This document shows positions 52,995 through 61,979 of a DNA stretch of 64,000 nucleotides, in pieces. The notes below the pieces were generated by a model. That model made no database searches. It was not told where the DNA came from and was given only the letters and a program-made list of their open reading frames with translations. The stretch spans positions 62,001 to 126,000 of the forward strand of contig JBMDXK010000041.1 in assembly GCA_048594375.1 (NCBI GenBank). The letters are read 5' to 3'. The number at the start of each line of letters is the position of its first letter. The first letter of the stretch is position 1. Origin of the DNA: JBMDXK01 sp048594375 (GTDB lineage Bacteria > Pseudomonadota > Alphaproteobacteria > Rhizobiales > Methylopilaceae). The position numbers and the translations under genes were made by a program.

Positions 52995-53068
52995 GGAGCT
53001 CTATAGCGCAATGATGAGCCTATGCTGTAAATCAGTGCGCTATATCAAATAAAACGGGAGCAAGCTCC
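52995..53068. repeat. Nested inverted repeat (element v) between metZ and the toxin-antitoxin module
   Basis: The outer stem GGAGCT (52995-53000) pairs with AGCTCC (53063-53068); the inner stem TATAGCGCA (53002-53010) pairs with TGCGCTATA (53036-53044). GAGCTCTATA is shared with 16299-16308, which links it to the palindromic intergenic family. The right end doubles as the metZ terminator. Confidence 0.5.
53046..53068 (-). terminator. Probable terminator of metZ
   Basis: On the minus strand GGAG-CTTG-CTCC is followed by CGTTTTATTT, starting at the base after the metZ stop. The stem is short, but the T run and place are right. Confidence 0.6.
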
Positions 53069-54247
53069 TTAAATATTTTCCAGAGCCTGAGCCAGATCGT
53101 TGATAAGATCTTGCGCGTCTTCAAGGCCGATGGACAACCGCAACATGCCGTCTGTAATGCCCAGTTCGGCGCGGGCTTCAGCCCCCATGCGCATATGGGT
53201 GGTGGTGGCCGGATGGGTAATCAGGCTTTTGGCATCGCCCAGATTGTTGGAAACTTTGACAATCTCCAACGCTTTGCCAAAGCGGAACGCACCTTCTTTG
53301 CCGCCTTTCACTTCAAACGCCACCATGGTGCCGCCGCCGGTCATCTGGCTTTTGGCCAGTGCATATTGCGGATGATCCTTGCGGAACGGATAAAGCACGC
53401 GGTTGACCTGTGGCAGGTCAGCCAGAGCGTCCGCAACGGTTGCGGCATTGCTGGCCTGTTGTTTTACGCGCAAGGGCAGGGTTTCAAGGCTTTTCACCAT
53501 CACCCAGGCATTAAACGCACTGAGAGTGGGGCCGGTTTGGCGGAAGAAGGTTTGCAGCTCGCCAGTGATAAATTCTTTTTTGCCCAGCACAATTCCGCCA
53601 AGACAACGCCCCTGACCATCAATGTGCTTGGTGGCAGAATAAATCACAATATCTGCGCCCAGCTCCAAAGGTTTCTGGAACACCGGCGTGGCAAACACGT
53701 TGTCCACAATCACCTGAATGCCATGGGCGTGGGCAAGATCACAAATGGCTTTCAGGTCAAGAACATCAAGCTTGGGGTTGGTGGGGCTTTCAAGGAAAAA
53801 CACCTTTGTTTCTGGCCGTATGGCCTGTTCCCATGAATGCAGGTCAAGACCATCCACCAGCGTGGATTCCACCCCGTAGCGGGGCAAGAATGTCTCGATA
53901 ATATAGCGGCAGGAACCAAACCCCGCTTTGGGTGTCACCACGTGATCGCCTGCGCGCACCAGCGCCATCAAGGCACCTGTAACGGCAGCCATGCCGGTGG
54001 CGGCAGCGCGTGCAGCTTCCGCACCTTCCATGAGCGCCATACGGTTTTCAAACAGGGTGACCGTGGGGTTATCAAAGCGGGAATAGGTATAGCCGCCTTC
54101 CTGATCCAGAAAGCGGCGTTCGGCTTGCTCCATGGAGTCATAGACAAAGCCTTGGGTTAGAAACAAGGCTTCGGAGGTTTCGCCAAATTGCGAACGCTCA
54201 TGGCAATCGTGCAGCAGACGGGTTTGCAGGGAGTGTTTTTCAGACAT
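53069..54247 (-). CDS. metZ: O-succinylhomoserine sulfhydrylase
   Basis: PLP enzyme that makes homocysteine from O-succinylhomoserine and sulfide. The 392 residues belong to the Cys/Met metabolism family: YTYSRFDNPTV, GAEAARAAATGMAAV, SPTNPKLDVLDL, and PLP Lys207 in YSATKHIDGQGRCLGG. Orthologues in alphaproteobacteria are MetZ, and the SAM-II riboswitch upstream confirms a role in methionine synthesis. AAGGTG lies five bases before the ATG. Cystathionine gamma-synthase is a less likely alternative. Confidence 0.93.
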   Translation of the reverse strand: MSEKHSLQTRLLHDCHERSQFGETSEALFLTQGFVYDSMEQAERRFLDQEGGYTYSRFDNPTVTLFENRMALMEGAEAARAAATGMAAVTGALMALVRAGDHVVTPKAGFGSCRYIIETFLPRYGVESTLVDGLDLHSWEQAIRPETKVFFLESPTNPKLDVLDLKAICDLAHAHGIQVIVDNVFATPVFQKPLELGADIVIYSATKHIDGQGRCLGGIVLGKKEFITGELQTFFRQTGPTLSAFNAWVMVKSLETLPLRVKQQASNAATVADALADLPQVNRVLYPFRKDHPQYALAKSQMTGGGTMVAFEVKGGKEGAFRFGKALEIVKVSNNLGDAKSLITHPATTTHMRMGAEARAELGITDGMLRLSIGLEDAQDLINDLAQALENI

Positions 54248-54305
54248 AGGACACCTTTTTTAAGAAAGGGCCTGAGGCATACGGCGCGGTAGCGTTTCCG
54301 TTCAC

Positions 54306-54368
54306 CCCGGCCTTTTAGCATTTTTTGGTCAGCGTGGTTGCAAGCTGGCCGGCTTCAAATGACCACGC
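54306..54368 (-). ncRNA. SAM-II riboswitch upstream of metZ
   Basis: On the minus strand the leader reads CGTGGT-CATTTGAA..., then TTGCA-ACCACG, then AAAAATGCTAAAAGG and CCGG. Stem P1 is CGTGGT/ACCACG, and the pseudoknot can form between GCCGGCC in the P1 loop and GGCCGG at the 3' end. The order of conserved blocks (ATTT, TTGCA, AAATGCTAAAAGG) matches the SAM-II consensus of alphaproteobacteria. It ends 58 bases before the metZ ATG. High S-adenosylmethionine should lower metZ expression. Confidence 0.88.
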
Positions 54369-54544
54369 ATGTTATTTATGGCAATCGCGGTGCGCTCGTC
54401 AAGGCCAAGATGCCTGCCACAAGCCGTAAGAATGGCGTTATTCTGGTGAAAAGATACCGCAAGGAAAAGGCAGATCAAGGATAAAGCTTGATCGAGCGGC
54501 CATATTCAGGCAAGAAAAAACAGTATTTTCTTGAGGGGGAATGA

Positions 54545-55645
54545 ATGCCTAAAGCTGTCCACCTTTCTGGCATTGCGCCATCCCAGCTGATTGAGGCCAT
54601 GATTGCTGCCGGAAACATCCGCGCTGCAACGCCTTTCATTGCCCGTCAGGTGCAGCCTGCCAGCCTTGATCTGCGCTTGGGAAAAACCGCGTATCGGGTG
54701 CGTGCCAGCTTTCTGCCAGCCCCTCATGAGCGTGTGGAAGACCGCTTGCAGGATTTGAAGCTGCACGCTTTTGACATATCCAACGGTGCGGTGCTGGAAA
54801 CCGGCTGCGTTTATCTCATCCCGTTGCAGGAAAGTATTGATCTGCCGGAAGACGTGAGCGCGATTACCAATCCAAAAAGCTCCACCGGACGGCTGGATGT
54901 CTTTACCCGTGTGATTGCCGATGGCGTGCGCGGTTTTGATAAGTTGCCGCAAGGCTATGCGGGAACGCTGTGGGCGGAAGTCAGCCCACGCACGTTTCCT
55001 GTTCTGGTGCGGGAAGGCTCGCGCCTGTCGCAAATACGCTTCCGGCGGGAAGGTGGGCATCTCAATCTGGAAGACATGCGCCGCATTCAGTCCACCCAGC
55101 GGCTGGTGGATACCAACAACCCCGACCTTTCCAACGGCATTGCGGTAACCGTTGATCTGGCGCCCGTGGATTCCCCAGTAGGCTACCGCGCCAAGCGTCA
55201 TACGGGCGTGATTGATGTGGACGCTGTGGGCGTTTGCCGTGTGGCTGATTTCTGGGAGCCGGTCTATGCGGATAAAGGCCGCATGATCCTTGATCCGGGT
55301 GAGTTTTATATTCTGGCCTCCCGCGAGGCGGTGCATGTGCCGCCGGATCTGGCTGCTGAAATGCTGCCATTCGATCCGCTGGTGGGGGAGTTTCGGGTGC
55401 ATTATGCGGGATTTTTTGATCCCGGTTTTGGTCATGCCAAGGTGGGCGGCATGGGTGCGCGCGCTGTGCTGGAAGTGCGTAGCCATGAAGTGCCGTTTAT
55501 TCTGGAGGATGGGCAAACGGTAGGACGCCTGATTTACGAACGCCTTTCGGAGCTGCCGCGCATTCTTTACGGGCAGGAACTTGGCTCTAATTATCAGGCG
55601 CAAAAACTGAAATTGTCTAAACACTTCATGGCCGTGGGACGGTAA
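54545..55645 (+). CDS. 2'-deoxycytidine 5'-triphosphate deaminase (Dcd-like, two-domain)
   Basis: Deaminates dCTP towards dUTP for thymidylate synthesis. At 366 residues it is the long alphaproteobacterial form, about twice E. coli Dcd, apparently two dUTPase-fold halves. Motifs are QVQPASLDLRLGKTAYRVRA, ITNPKSSTGRLDVFTRVIADGV (phosphate-binding PKSS-GR) and EVSPRTFPVLVREGSRLSQIRF. The second half has GEFYILASREAVHVPPDLAA and GFFDPGFG. It is divergent from metZ, a common pairing in the class. Confidence 0.88.
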   Translation: MPKAVHLSGIAPSQLIEAMIAAGNIRAATPFIARQVQPASLDLRLGKTAYRVRASFLPAPHERVEDRLQDLKLHAFDISNGAVLETGCVYLIPLQESIDLPEDVSAITNPKSSTGRLDVFTRVIADGVRGFDKLPQGYAGTLWAEVSPRTFPVLVREGSRLSQIRFRREGGHLNLEDMRRIQSTQRLVDTNNPDLSNGIAVTVDLAPVDSPVGYRAKRHTGVIDVDAVGVCRVADFWEPVYADKGRMILDPGEFYILASREAVHVPPDLAAEMLPFDPLVGEFRVHYAGFFDPGFGHAKVGGMGARAVLEVRSHEVPFILEDGQTVGRLIYERLSELPRILYGQELGSNYQAQKLKLSKHFMAVGR

Positions 55646-55649
55646 AACA

Positions 55650-55937
55650 ATGGCGCTGGGAAATTTATTATCCACCAATGCCTTTTTGGTGGCCTATGCT
55701 CTTTCGGAACAGGCTGGCACCCGCGCCAGTCCAGCACCTGTTTCTGCCAAAGCCTTGCGGACGATGAAGGCTGTTGCCGACATGCCAGATTTCGCATTTC
55801 ACGCAGCATTGCAAGAACTGGCCGATCAGAAGATGCTGGAAATCACCCGCACAGAAAGCGGCAAAGACGATTTAGGCATTGCAGCCGTGAGAGCCACCCG
55901 TGCGCTTCTGGAATATGTGGATAGCTTCGGGCTTTAA
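55650..55937 (+). CDS. Small protein of unknown function behind the dCTP deaminase gene
   Basis: A 95-residue, mostly helical, soluble protein beginning MALGNLLSTNAFLVAYALSE, with no family I recognise. The start lies four bases after the deaminase stop, so co-transcription is very likely. Codon use resembles the neighbours, which supports a real gene. No function can be assigned. Confidence 0.6.
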   Translation: MALGNLLSTNAFLVAYALSEQAGTRASPAPVSAKALRTMKAVADMPDFAFHAALQELADQKMLEITRTESGKDDLGIAAVRATRALLEYVDSFGL

Positions 55938-56078
55938 AAATAATTGCCTTAAAGGGTTAATATTATTGTAGTTTTTATTTAGCAAATAATTTTATTAAAA
56001 GTAGTGTCTTGAAAGGTGTTAAGCTTATAGCATATTATTAAATAGTAAATTTTTTGTTGTTGCATGGAGTATACTTAA

Positions 56079-56807
56079 ATGATTTCTCCTGTACGCGGTA
56101 ATTCCAGTGTTTCATTTGATTTGAGTATTGAATATAATAATACTCATAAATACGCATTTCCCGATATTCATGATCGCATACCTATCTCTAATGACCTGCA
56201 TATCGGGAAATTATCCGAATATAATAATGAATTTGAAAGACTGACACAACAACAGCTTAAGGATCATACTGTCCGCGGTGAAATGGGATTTGATGGTAAG
56301 AAATATCTTAAGTTTCCAGATGGTTCGTTTTTAAAAGGGGAGTATACATTCATTGTGAAGCATACACCCGATGGTCGCGTCCTGCGTGCTTGGCCCCTTG
56401 AAGACGAAAAACGAAGCCGTTTGGTCAATCACTCTACCTTGGCCGATGATAACAAGCCTGATGATGGCTTCAATGGTGTGCAATATGCCGGTGAAATGCG
56501 TGTCCCTCTTGAGGGGAGATTTGATTTTCTTGAGCATGACGTTACTTCAGAAACGGGACATTATAAGACGCCTGATGAAACGCGATTGAAGGAAGACGAA
56601 GCATATGCAGATATGGAAAAAGAGCGGTATAAAGAAATTCAAGAACTGACAAAAGAATACAATGCAAATATGATGAAATTCTTTGAAGATTTCGCAGAAA
56701 CACCTTCACAATATACAAATACCGATAACGCTTCCGAAAAAGGTTATGGTAAAGAAACGTTTGCAGATCTTCTTGGTGAGTATTATGTTTATCCAAAAGA
56801 AGAGTAG
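56079..56807 (+). CDS. AT-rich orphan gene of unknown function
   Basis: A 242-residue hydrophilic protein without signal peptide or membrane helix. Features are aromatic- and Asn-rich N-terminal sequence, GKKYLKFPDGSFLKGEYTFI, and a charged helical region (about 165-215, EAYADMEKERYKEIQELTKEY) that may be a coiled coil. GGAG lies nine bases before the ATG. Base composition is clearly AT-richer than the flanking genes and both spacers are AT-rich, suggesting recent arrival. It does not align with the acidic pair at 16361-19159 by eye, though all share that composition. Confidence 0.65.
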   Translation: MISPVRGNSSVSFDLSIEYNNTHKYAFPDIHDRIPISNDLHIGKLSEYNNEFERLTQQQLKDHTVRGEMGFDGKKYLKFPDGSFLKGEYTFIVKHTPDGRVLRAWPLEDEKRSRLVNHSTLADDNKPDDGFNGVQYAGEMRVPLEGRFDFLEHDVTSETGHYKTPDETRLKEDEAYADMEKERYKEIQELTKEYNANMMKFFEDFAETPSQYTNTDNASEKGYGKETFADLLGEYYVYPKEE

Positions 56808-56972
56808 ATTTATTTTGAAAAAAATCAGGAAAGAACAGAGAAGGCCTCAACGCAGATCGTAGAAATAGTTTTATATTTTTTAGAAAAACAGGCTGTGGCA
56901 TTATCCATTCTTGACAGTCAACAGCGAAAACGATACCCCGAAGGTACTACGCGATTTATCTAGGGGGCGTGA

Positions 56973-57569
56973 ATGGAACTCGGCACATTGCGGAAAATTA
57001 TTTTTGCCTGTCTGGCGCTGGTCGGTGTGCTGGTGACGCTTTTGGTGGTGACCAAAGCGCCGGTGCAAAATGGTTCCGTACAGACTGCAACCACGCAGAT
57101 TGGCGGGCCGTTTGAGCTCATCAACAACAAAGGGCAGAAAGTCACCGAGGCGGATTTTAAAGGCAAGCCATTTCTTGTGTTTTTTGGCTTTACCTATTGC
57201 CCTGATATTTGCCCCACCGCCCTGTTTGAAATGACGCAAGTATTCAATGAACTGGGTGCGGATGCCGAGAAGATTAACGGTGTGTTTGTCACGGTGGATG
57301 TGGAGCGTGATACGCCAGAGCATCTTGACCTGTATCTCACCAGCTTTCACAAAAATATTCACGGTTTGACAGGTTCGCAAGCAGCCATTGATAACATGGT
57401 CAAGCAATACAAGGCCTATGCAAAAAAGGTAACCGATAGCGATGGCGGTTACACAATGGATCACACGGCGGTGGTTTATATCATGGATAAAGACGGCCAG
57501 TTTGTTGCGCCATTGAACCTCAAACGTCCGCCGCTGGAAGTTGCCAATGAGCTGCGGGTTTATCTGTGA
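56973..57569 (+). CDS. SCO1/SenC family copper chaperone
   Basis: Membrane-anchored thioredoxin-fold protein that matures the CuA site of cytochrome oxidase subunit II. It has 198 residues, one N-terminal helix (about 8-27), the copper site Cys76 and Cys80 (TYCPDICPT), and His164 in MDHTAVVYIMD. It fits with the aa3 oxidase genes at 39319-45388, although the locus is separate. A solute-binding protein gene follows after 28 bases. Confidence 0.95.
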   Translation: MELGTLRKIIFACLALVGVLVTLLVVTKAPVQNGSVQTATTQIGGPFELINNKGQKVTEADFKGKPFLVFFGFTYCPDICPTALFEMTQVFNELGADAEKINGVFVTVDVERDTPEHLDLYLTSFHKNIHGLTGSQAAIDNMVKQYKAYAKKVTDSDGGYTMDHTAVVYIMDKDGQFVAPLNLKRPPLEVANELRVYL

Positions 57570-57597
57570 TTTCCGGTTTTGCAGGGAAAGTTTTTCC

Positions 57598-58467
57598 ATG
57601 CTGAAAAAGGTGTTGGCGGCATGTGCGGTCTGTGCCGCAGGGTGCGGGAGCGGTGTTTTCAGCGCACAGGCGCAAGAAGCCGATTTACATGCCCATGTTC
57701 CGCATCTTTTCTCTCAGGAAATGCGGCAGGAAAAACCGGATTTACAAAGCGTGCGGATGGTGCGCTTTGTCACTACCAGCGATTTCCCTCCTTTTCAATC
57801 TCTGGGAGAGGACAAAACGCCGCGCGGCTATAATGTAGATCTTGTGCGCGCCATGTGCGCCGAGCTGGATAAAATCTGTACGGTGCAGGCGTTGCCGTGG
57901 GGTGAAACGCTGGAATGGCTGCGCAGCGGCAGAGCCGATGCTGTCATTGCCGGACACCGCCCGACATCACGCTTGCGGCAGGAAGTGGATTTCGCGCATC
58001 CTTATTTTCGTTTGCCTGCGCGGTTTGCGGTGGTGCTGAACAGCCCTTTAAATGCTGTCACCCCTCAGCAGATGGATGGAAAAACCGTTGCAGTATTGAA
58101 GGGAACCGCCCACGAAGCTTTCGTGCGTACTTATTTTCAAAAGAGTAAAGTCAATGCCGTAAACAGCACTGCCCAGTTGCTTGCAGCATTGGAGCAAAAA
58201 ACAGCCGATGCCGCTTTTGGCGATGGCGTTCAAATGGCGCAAGCGCTTAATCTACAGGAAAATCCCTGTTGCCGTATGGTGGGCGAAAGCTATTTTGAAA
58301 GCCATTTTTTTGGCGAAGGCATGGCTATTGCAGTGCGAAAAGGCGATAAAAACCTCAAAAGCATTCTGGATTATACGCTTGCCACACTGGAAGCGCGCGG
58401 CATGTTATCGGAAATTTACCTGCGCTGGTTTCCGGTGGGGATTTACAGCGCCAATGCAGCGCAATGA
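57598..58467 (+). CDS. Family 3 periplasmic solute-binding protein
   Basis: A 289-residue exported protein of the amino-acid-type solute-binding family (SBP_bac_3). The signal peptide ends near FSAQAQE. Typical parts are VRFVTTSDFPPFQSLGEDKTPRGYNVDLVRAMCAEL, LRSGRADAVIAG and GEGMAIAVRKGDKNLKS. No transporter permease or ATPase is nearby, so it may be an orphan binding protein or act with SCO1 upstream. The ATG at 57598 fits the signal peptide; an in-frame start at 57541 inside SCO1 does not. Confidence 0.85.
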   Translation: MLKKVLAACAVCAAGCGSGVFSAQAQEADLHAHVPHLFSQEMRQEKPDLQSVRMVRFVTTSDFPPFQSLGEDKTPRGYNVDLVRAMCAELDKICTVQALPWGETLEWLRSGRADAVIAGHRPTSRLRQEVDFAHPYFRLPARFAVVLNSPLNAVTPQQMDGKTVAVLKGTAHEAFVRTYFQKSKVNAVNSTAQLLAALEQKTADAAFGDGVQMAQALNLQENPCCRMVGESYFESHFFGEGMAIAVRKGDKNLKSILDYTLATLEARGMLSEIYLRWFPVGIYSANAAQ

Positions 58468-58569
58468 ATGGATGCAGGGCTTTTCATCTTCTGCGGAATG
58501 CTTTAAGAACCACAGTGGATACAGCATACATGCCGTGGCTGATGAATACAGCACGAGGAGAATTTTACC

Positions 58570-60204
58570 ATGCCGTTTGACGCTGAACTGATTGCGATTG
58601 CAGGCGTTTCCAAAGCCTGGCCTTTTGAAGAAGCGCGCAAGATTGTTGAACGGCTTAAAAAGGCTCCGAAAAACGAAGTGCTGTTTGAAACCGGCTATGG
58701 CCCTTCGGGTTTGCCGCACATTGGCACATTTGGCGAAGTTGCGCGTACGTCTATGGTGCGCCATGCTTTTCGTGTTCTCACCAATGACACCGTTCCAACC
58801 CGTCTCATTTGCTTTTCGGATGATATGGATGGTCTGCGCAAGGTGCCGGATAACGTGCCAAACCGTGAGATGGTCGCAGAGCATCTGGGCAAGCCGCTCA
58901 CACAGGTGCCGGATCCCTTTGGCACACACCCCAGCTTTGGCGCACACAACAATGCGCGCCTTAAAGCATTTCTTGACCAGTTCGGCTTTGATTATGAATT
59001 CCGCTCCGCTACCGATTATTATAAAAGCGGCCATTTTGATGCAGCGCTCAAGCGGATGCTGGAAGTCTATGATAAAGTCATGGGGGTGATGCTGCCCACC
59101 TTGCGCGAAGAGCGCCGCGCCACCTATTCGCCTTTCCTGCCGGTATGCCCGCGCACCGGAGAGGTTTTGCAGGTCGCCATCATCGAGCGGGATCTTGCAG
59201 CGGCAACCGTAACCTACCATGATCCTGAAACCGGCGAGCGCGTAACGGTGCCTGTCACCGGCGGCCACTGCAAGCTGCAATGGAAAGCCGATTGGGCGAT
59301 GCGCTGGTATGCCTTTGGTATCGATTATGAAATGGCCGGAAAAGACCTTATTGATTCCGTGAAAGCTTCCAGCAAAATCTGCGCCATCATGGGCGGTTTG
59401 CCGCCAGAAGGGTTCAATTATGAACTTTTCCTTGATGATAAAGGCGAAAAAATTTCCAAATCCAAAGGCAATGGCATCACCATTGACGCATGGCTCAGCT
59501 ATGCCAGCCCTGAAAGTCTTGCGCTTTACATGTACCGCGAGCCGAAAAAGGCCAAGCGGCTGTTTTTTGATGTGATCCCCAAAAACGTGGATGAATATTT
59601 TCAGTTTGCGGGTGCGGCAAGCCGCCAGGAAGCCAAAGACCTGCTGTCCAATCCCGTATGGCACATTCACGGCGGCATCATTCCAGCCAATGATATGCCT
59701 GTTTCGTTTGCTTTGCTGCTGAATCTTGTGTCAGCCTCCAATGCCGAAAACCGCGATGTACTGTGGGGTTTTATCCGCAATTACGCACCCGGAGTGACCG
59801 CGCAAAGCCATCCAAAGCTGGATGAAATGGTGGGCTATGCGGTGCGCTATTTCCACGATCACGTTAAACCGCACAAAGTTTTCCGCAACGCCGATGCAGA
59901 AGAACGCGCGGCGCTTACGGCACTGGATAACGCGCTGGCCGCCCTGCCAGAAAATGCCGATGCGGACACCATTCAGAACACCGTGTATGAAATAGGGCGC
60001 GGCGTAGAGCGCTATCAGGATATCAAGAAAAGCAGCCCTGATGGTCGTCCGGGGGTTGCACAAACATGGTTTGCCACGCTGTATGAACTGCTGCTGGGTC
60101 AGGAAAAAGGCCCTCGCTTTGGTTCGTTTGCCGCGCTGTATGGCATCCGTAATACCCGCGGCCTCATCAAGGCTGCACTGGAGCGTGAAGGCATTGCCGC
60201 TTAA
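58570..60204 (+). CDS. lysK: Lysyl-tRNA synthetase, class I
   Basis: Class I enzyme charging tRNA-Lys, found in archaea and many alphaproteobacteria in place of the class II LysS. The 544 residues show the HIGH-type motif HIGT at 50-53 (GPSGLPHIGTF), KISKS at 294-298 (KGEKISKSKGNGI), and GHCKLQWKADWAMRW in the connecting region. A ribosome binding site GAGGAG lies shortly before the ATG. It is followed by the iron permease gene 38 bases on. Confidence 0.97.
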   Translation: MPFDAELIAIAGVSKAWPFEEARKIVERLKKAPKNEVLFETGYGPSGLPHIGTFGEVARTSMVRHAFRVLTNDTVPTRLICFSDDMDGLRKVPDNVPNREMVAEHLGKPLTQVPDPFGTHPSFGAHNNARLKAFLDQFGFDYEFRSATDYYKSGHFDAALKRMLEVYDKVMGVMLPTLREERRATYSPFLPVCPRTGEVLQVAIIERDLAAATVTYHDPETGERVTVPVTGGHCKLQWKADWAMRWYAFGIDYEMAGKDLIDSVKASSKICAIMGGLPPEGFNYELFLDDKGEKISKSKGNGITIDAWLSYASPESLALYMYREPKKAKRLFFDVIPKNVDEYFQFAGAASRQEAKDLLSNPVWHIHGGIIPANDMPVSFALLLNLVSASNAENRDVLWGFIRNYAPGVTAQSHPKLDEMVGYAVRYFHDHVKPHKVFRNADAEERAALTALDNALAALPENADADTIQNTVYEIGRGVERYQDIKKSSPDGRPGVAQTWFATLYELLLGQEKGPRFGSFAALYGIRNTRGLIKAALEREGIAA

Positions 60205-60242
60205 GTTACGCGCGCGTAAAGGCAGGCAAGGAGTAGGGGGAA

Positions 60243-61949
60243 ATGGCAAGCACAGCGGTGCATACATCCGGCAAGGCGCCGCGTCCTCTTGCGCCGCAGC
60301 GCAGACGTGCCTTTTCTTTGCCGCAGCATTGGCCGTGGTTGCTGGGCGCGTTGGTGCTGGCCGCACTCACTCTGCTGCCCTTGCTGGCGCTGGCAGGTCT
60401 AGCTTATGGCGGTTCGGATGGATTGTGGCCGCATCTTTCGGCGTATGTTTTGCCCCAGGCGGCGCGCGATACGGTTATCCTGCTGATCGGGGTAGGGCTG
60501 CTGACCGGCACCGTGGGGGTTGGCACAGCGTGGTTGACCACCACTACACGGTTCCCCGGCAGACGCATTCTTGACTGGGCGCTGTTGCTGCCCATGGCAA
60601 TGCCCACCTACATTGTGGCTTATACCTATCTTGATTTTCTGCACCCTTTGGGGCCAGTGCAAGGAATGCTACGGGATTTGCTGGGGTATGATACGCCGGC
60701 GGCCTTGTGGTTTCCTTCCCTGCGCTCCATGGGCGGTGCAATATTCCTCATGGGATTTGTGCTGTATCCTTATGTGTATCTCACCACCCGCGCCATGTTT
60801 CTGATGCAGTCGGCCTGTGTGCTGGATGTGGCGCGAACACTGGGTGCAAATCCGTGGCGTACGTTTTTTCGGGTAGCCATGCCGCTGGCCTCTCCCGCTA
60901 TTGCGGTGGGCATGGCGCTCGCCATGATGGAAGCACTCAATGATCTGGGTGCGGTGGAATTTTTAGGGGTGCGCACCCTCACGGTTTCTATTTATTCCAC
61001 ATGGGTGAACCGTTCCAGTCTGGGGGGAGCAGCGCAGATTGCTTTGTTCCTGCTTGCCATTGTAGCGCTGCTGCTGGCGTTTGAACGGTGGGCGCGGCGC
61101 AAGCAGCGGTATGCAGTGGGAGTGCGCCGTGATCGCAAGCCAGCGCCTGTGCAGCTCTTTGGCGTCAAGGCTTGGAGTGCATTTCTGGTGTGCCTCTTGC
61201 CGGTGTTGATTGGCTTTCTCATTCCCGCGGTTTATCTTGGCCACATGGCCTGGAACGTTTATCTGCAAAAGGGTATTCCTGCCGCAATCTGGCTGGAAGC
61301 GGCCAACAGCATGACATTTGCGTTTGTTGCGGCGCTGGTCACGGTGGTGTGCGGGTTTGTGCTGGTTTATACGGCGCGGATTATCAAGAGCAGAACTGCC
61401 CGCGCTTTACCGCGTTTGGCCAGTTTTGGCTATGCCATTTCCGGCACCGTGTTGGCGGTGGGGTTGCTGATGCCGCTGGCGGCGCTGGATAATAGGGTGG
61501 ATGAGCTTGTTTATCAGTGGTTTGGCTTTGGCACCGGCTTGCTGCTTACCGGCAGCGGGGCGGCATTGGTTATGGCCTACAGTATCCGTTTTATGGGGAT
61601 TGCCGTAGGCGGTATTGATGCCGGATACATGAAAATTTCCCATACACTGGATGCTGCTGCCCGCAATCTGGGCGAAAACACCTATGGCGTTGCGTGGCGT
61701 ATTCACCGCCCGCTGCTGAAACCGGCATTGCTCACTGCAGCGCTTCTGGTTTTCGTTGACAGTATGAAAGAGCTTCCCGCCACTTTGATGCTGCGTCCGT
61801 TCAATTTTGAAACCCTCTCCACGCACGTCTTTATGGAAGCCTCGCGCGGGACGTATGAAGACGGCGCACTGGCGGCGCTCATGATTGTGGCGGTGGGTCT
61901 GTTGCCGGTGATTTTTCTGGCAAATGCGGCGCACAATAAAAAACTTTGA
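60243..61949 (+). CDS. Fe(3+) ABC transporter permease (FbpB type)
   Basis: A 568-residue inner-membrane permease with two fused BPD-type halves and about twelve helices. EAA-loop signatures occur in each half: DVARTLGANPWRTFFRVAMPLASPAI near 195-220, and AARNLGENTYGVAWRIHRPLLKP near 475-497. Such double permeases serve iron(III) uptake. The binding protein at 29436-30461 is the obvious partner in this window; no ATPase gene is visible. It starts 38 bases behind lysK. Confidence 0.92.
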   Translation: MASTAVHTSGKAPRPLAPQRRRAFSLPQHWPWLLGALVLAALTLLPLLALAGLAYGGSDGLWPHLSAYVLPQAARDTVILLIGVGLLTGTVGVGTAWLTTTTRFPGRRILDWALLLPMAMPTYIVAYTYLDFLHPLGPVQGMLRDLLGYDTPAALWFPSLRSMGGAIFLMGFVLYPYVYLTTRAMFLMQSACVLDVARTLGANPWRTFFRVAMPLASPAIAVGMALAMMEALNDLGAVEFLGVRTLTVSIYSTWVNRSSLGGAAQIALFLLAIVALLLAFERWARRKQRYAVGVRRDRKPAPVQLFGVKAWSAFLVCLLPVLIGFLIPAVYLGHMAWNVYLQKGIPAAIWLEAANSMTFAFVAALVTVVCGFVLVYTARIIKSRTARALPRLASFGYAISGTVLAVGLLMPLAALDNRVDELVYQWFGFGTGLLLTGSGAALVMAYSIRFMGIAVGGIDAGYMKISHTLDAAARNLGENTYGVAWRIHRPLLKPALLTAALLVFVDSMKELPATLMLRPFNFETLSTHVFMEASRGTYEDGALAALMIVAVGLLPVIFLANAAHNKKL

Positions 61950-61979
61950 GATAAAAAATTATTCATTATAGTAGCGGTT

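Noticed and set aside
54506..55678. Minus-strand open frame of 390 codons opposite the dCTP deaminase gene
   Set aside because: The deaminase motifs are clear on the plus strand; the reverse frame runs through its start region and shows no domain.
58468..58569. T-box or other riboswitch in the lysK leader
   Set aside because: The leader is only about 100 bases, with no T-box sequence or stable multi-stem fold visible.
58405..59670. Long minus-strand open frame of 421 codons opposite lysK
   Set aside because: lysK has all class I motifs on the other strand, and the reverse frame has no ribosome binding site or recognisable domain.
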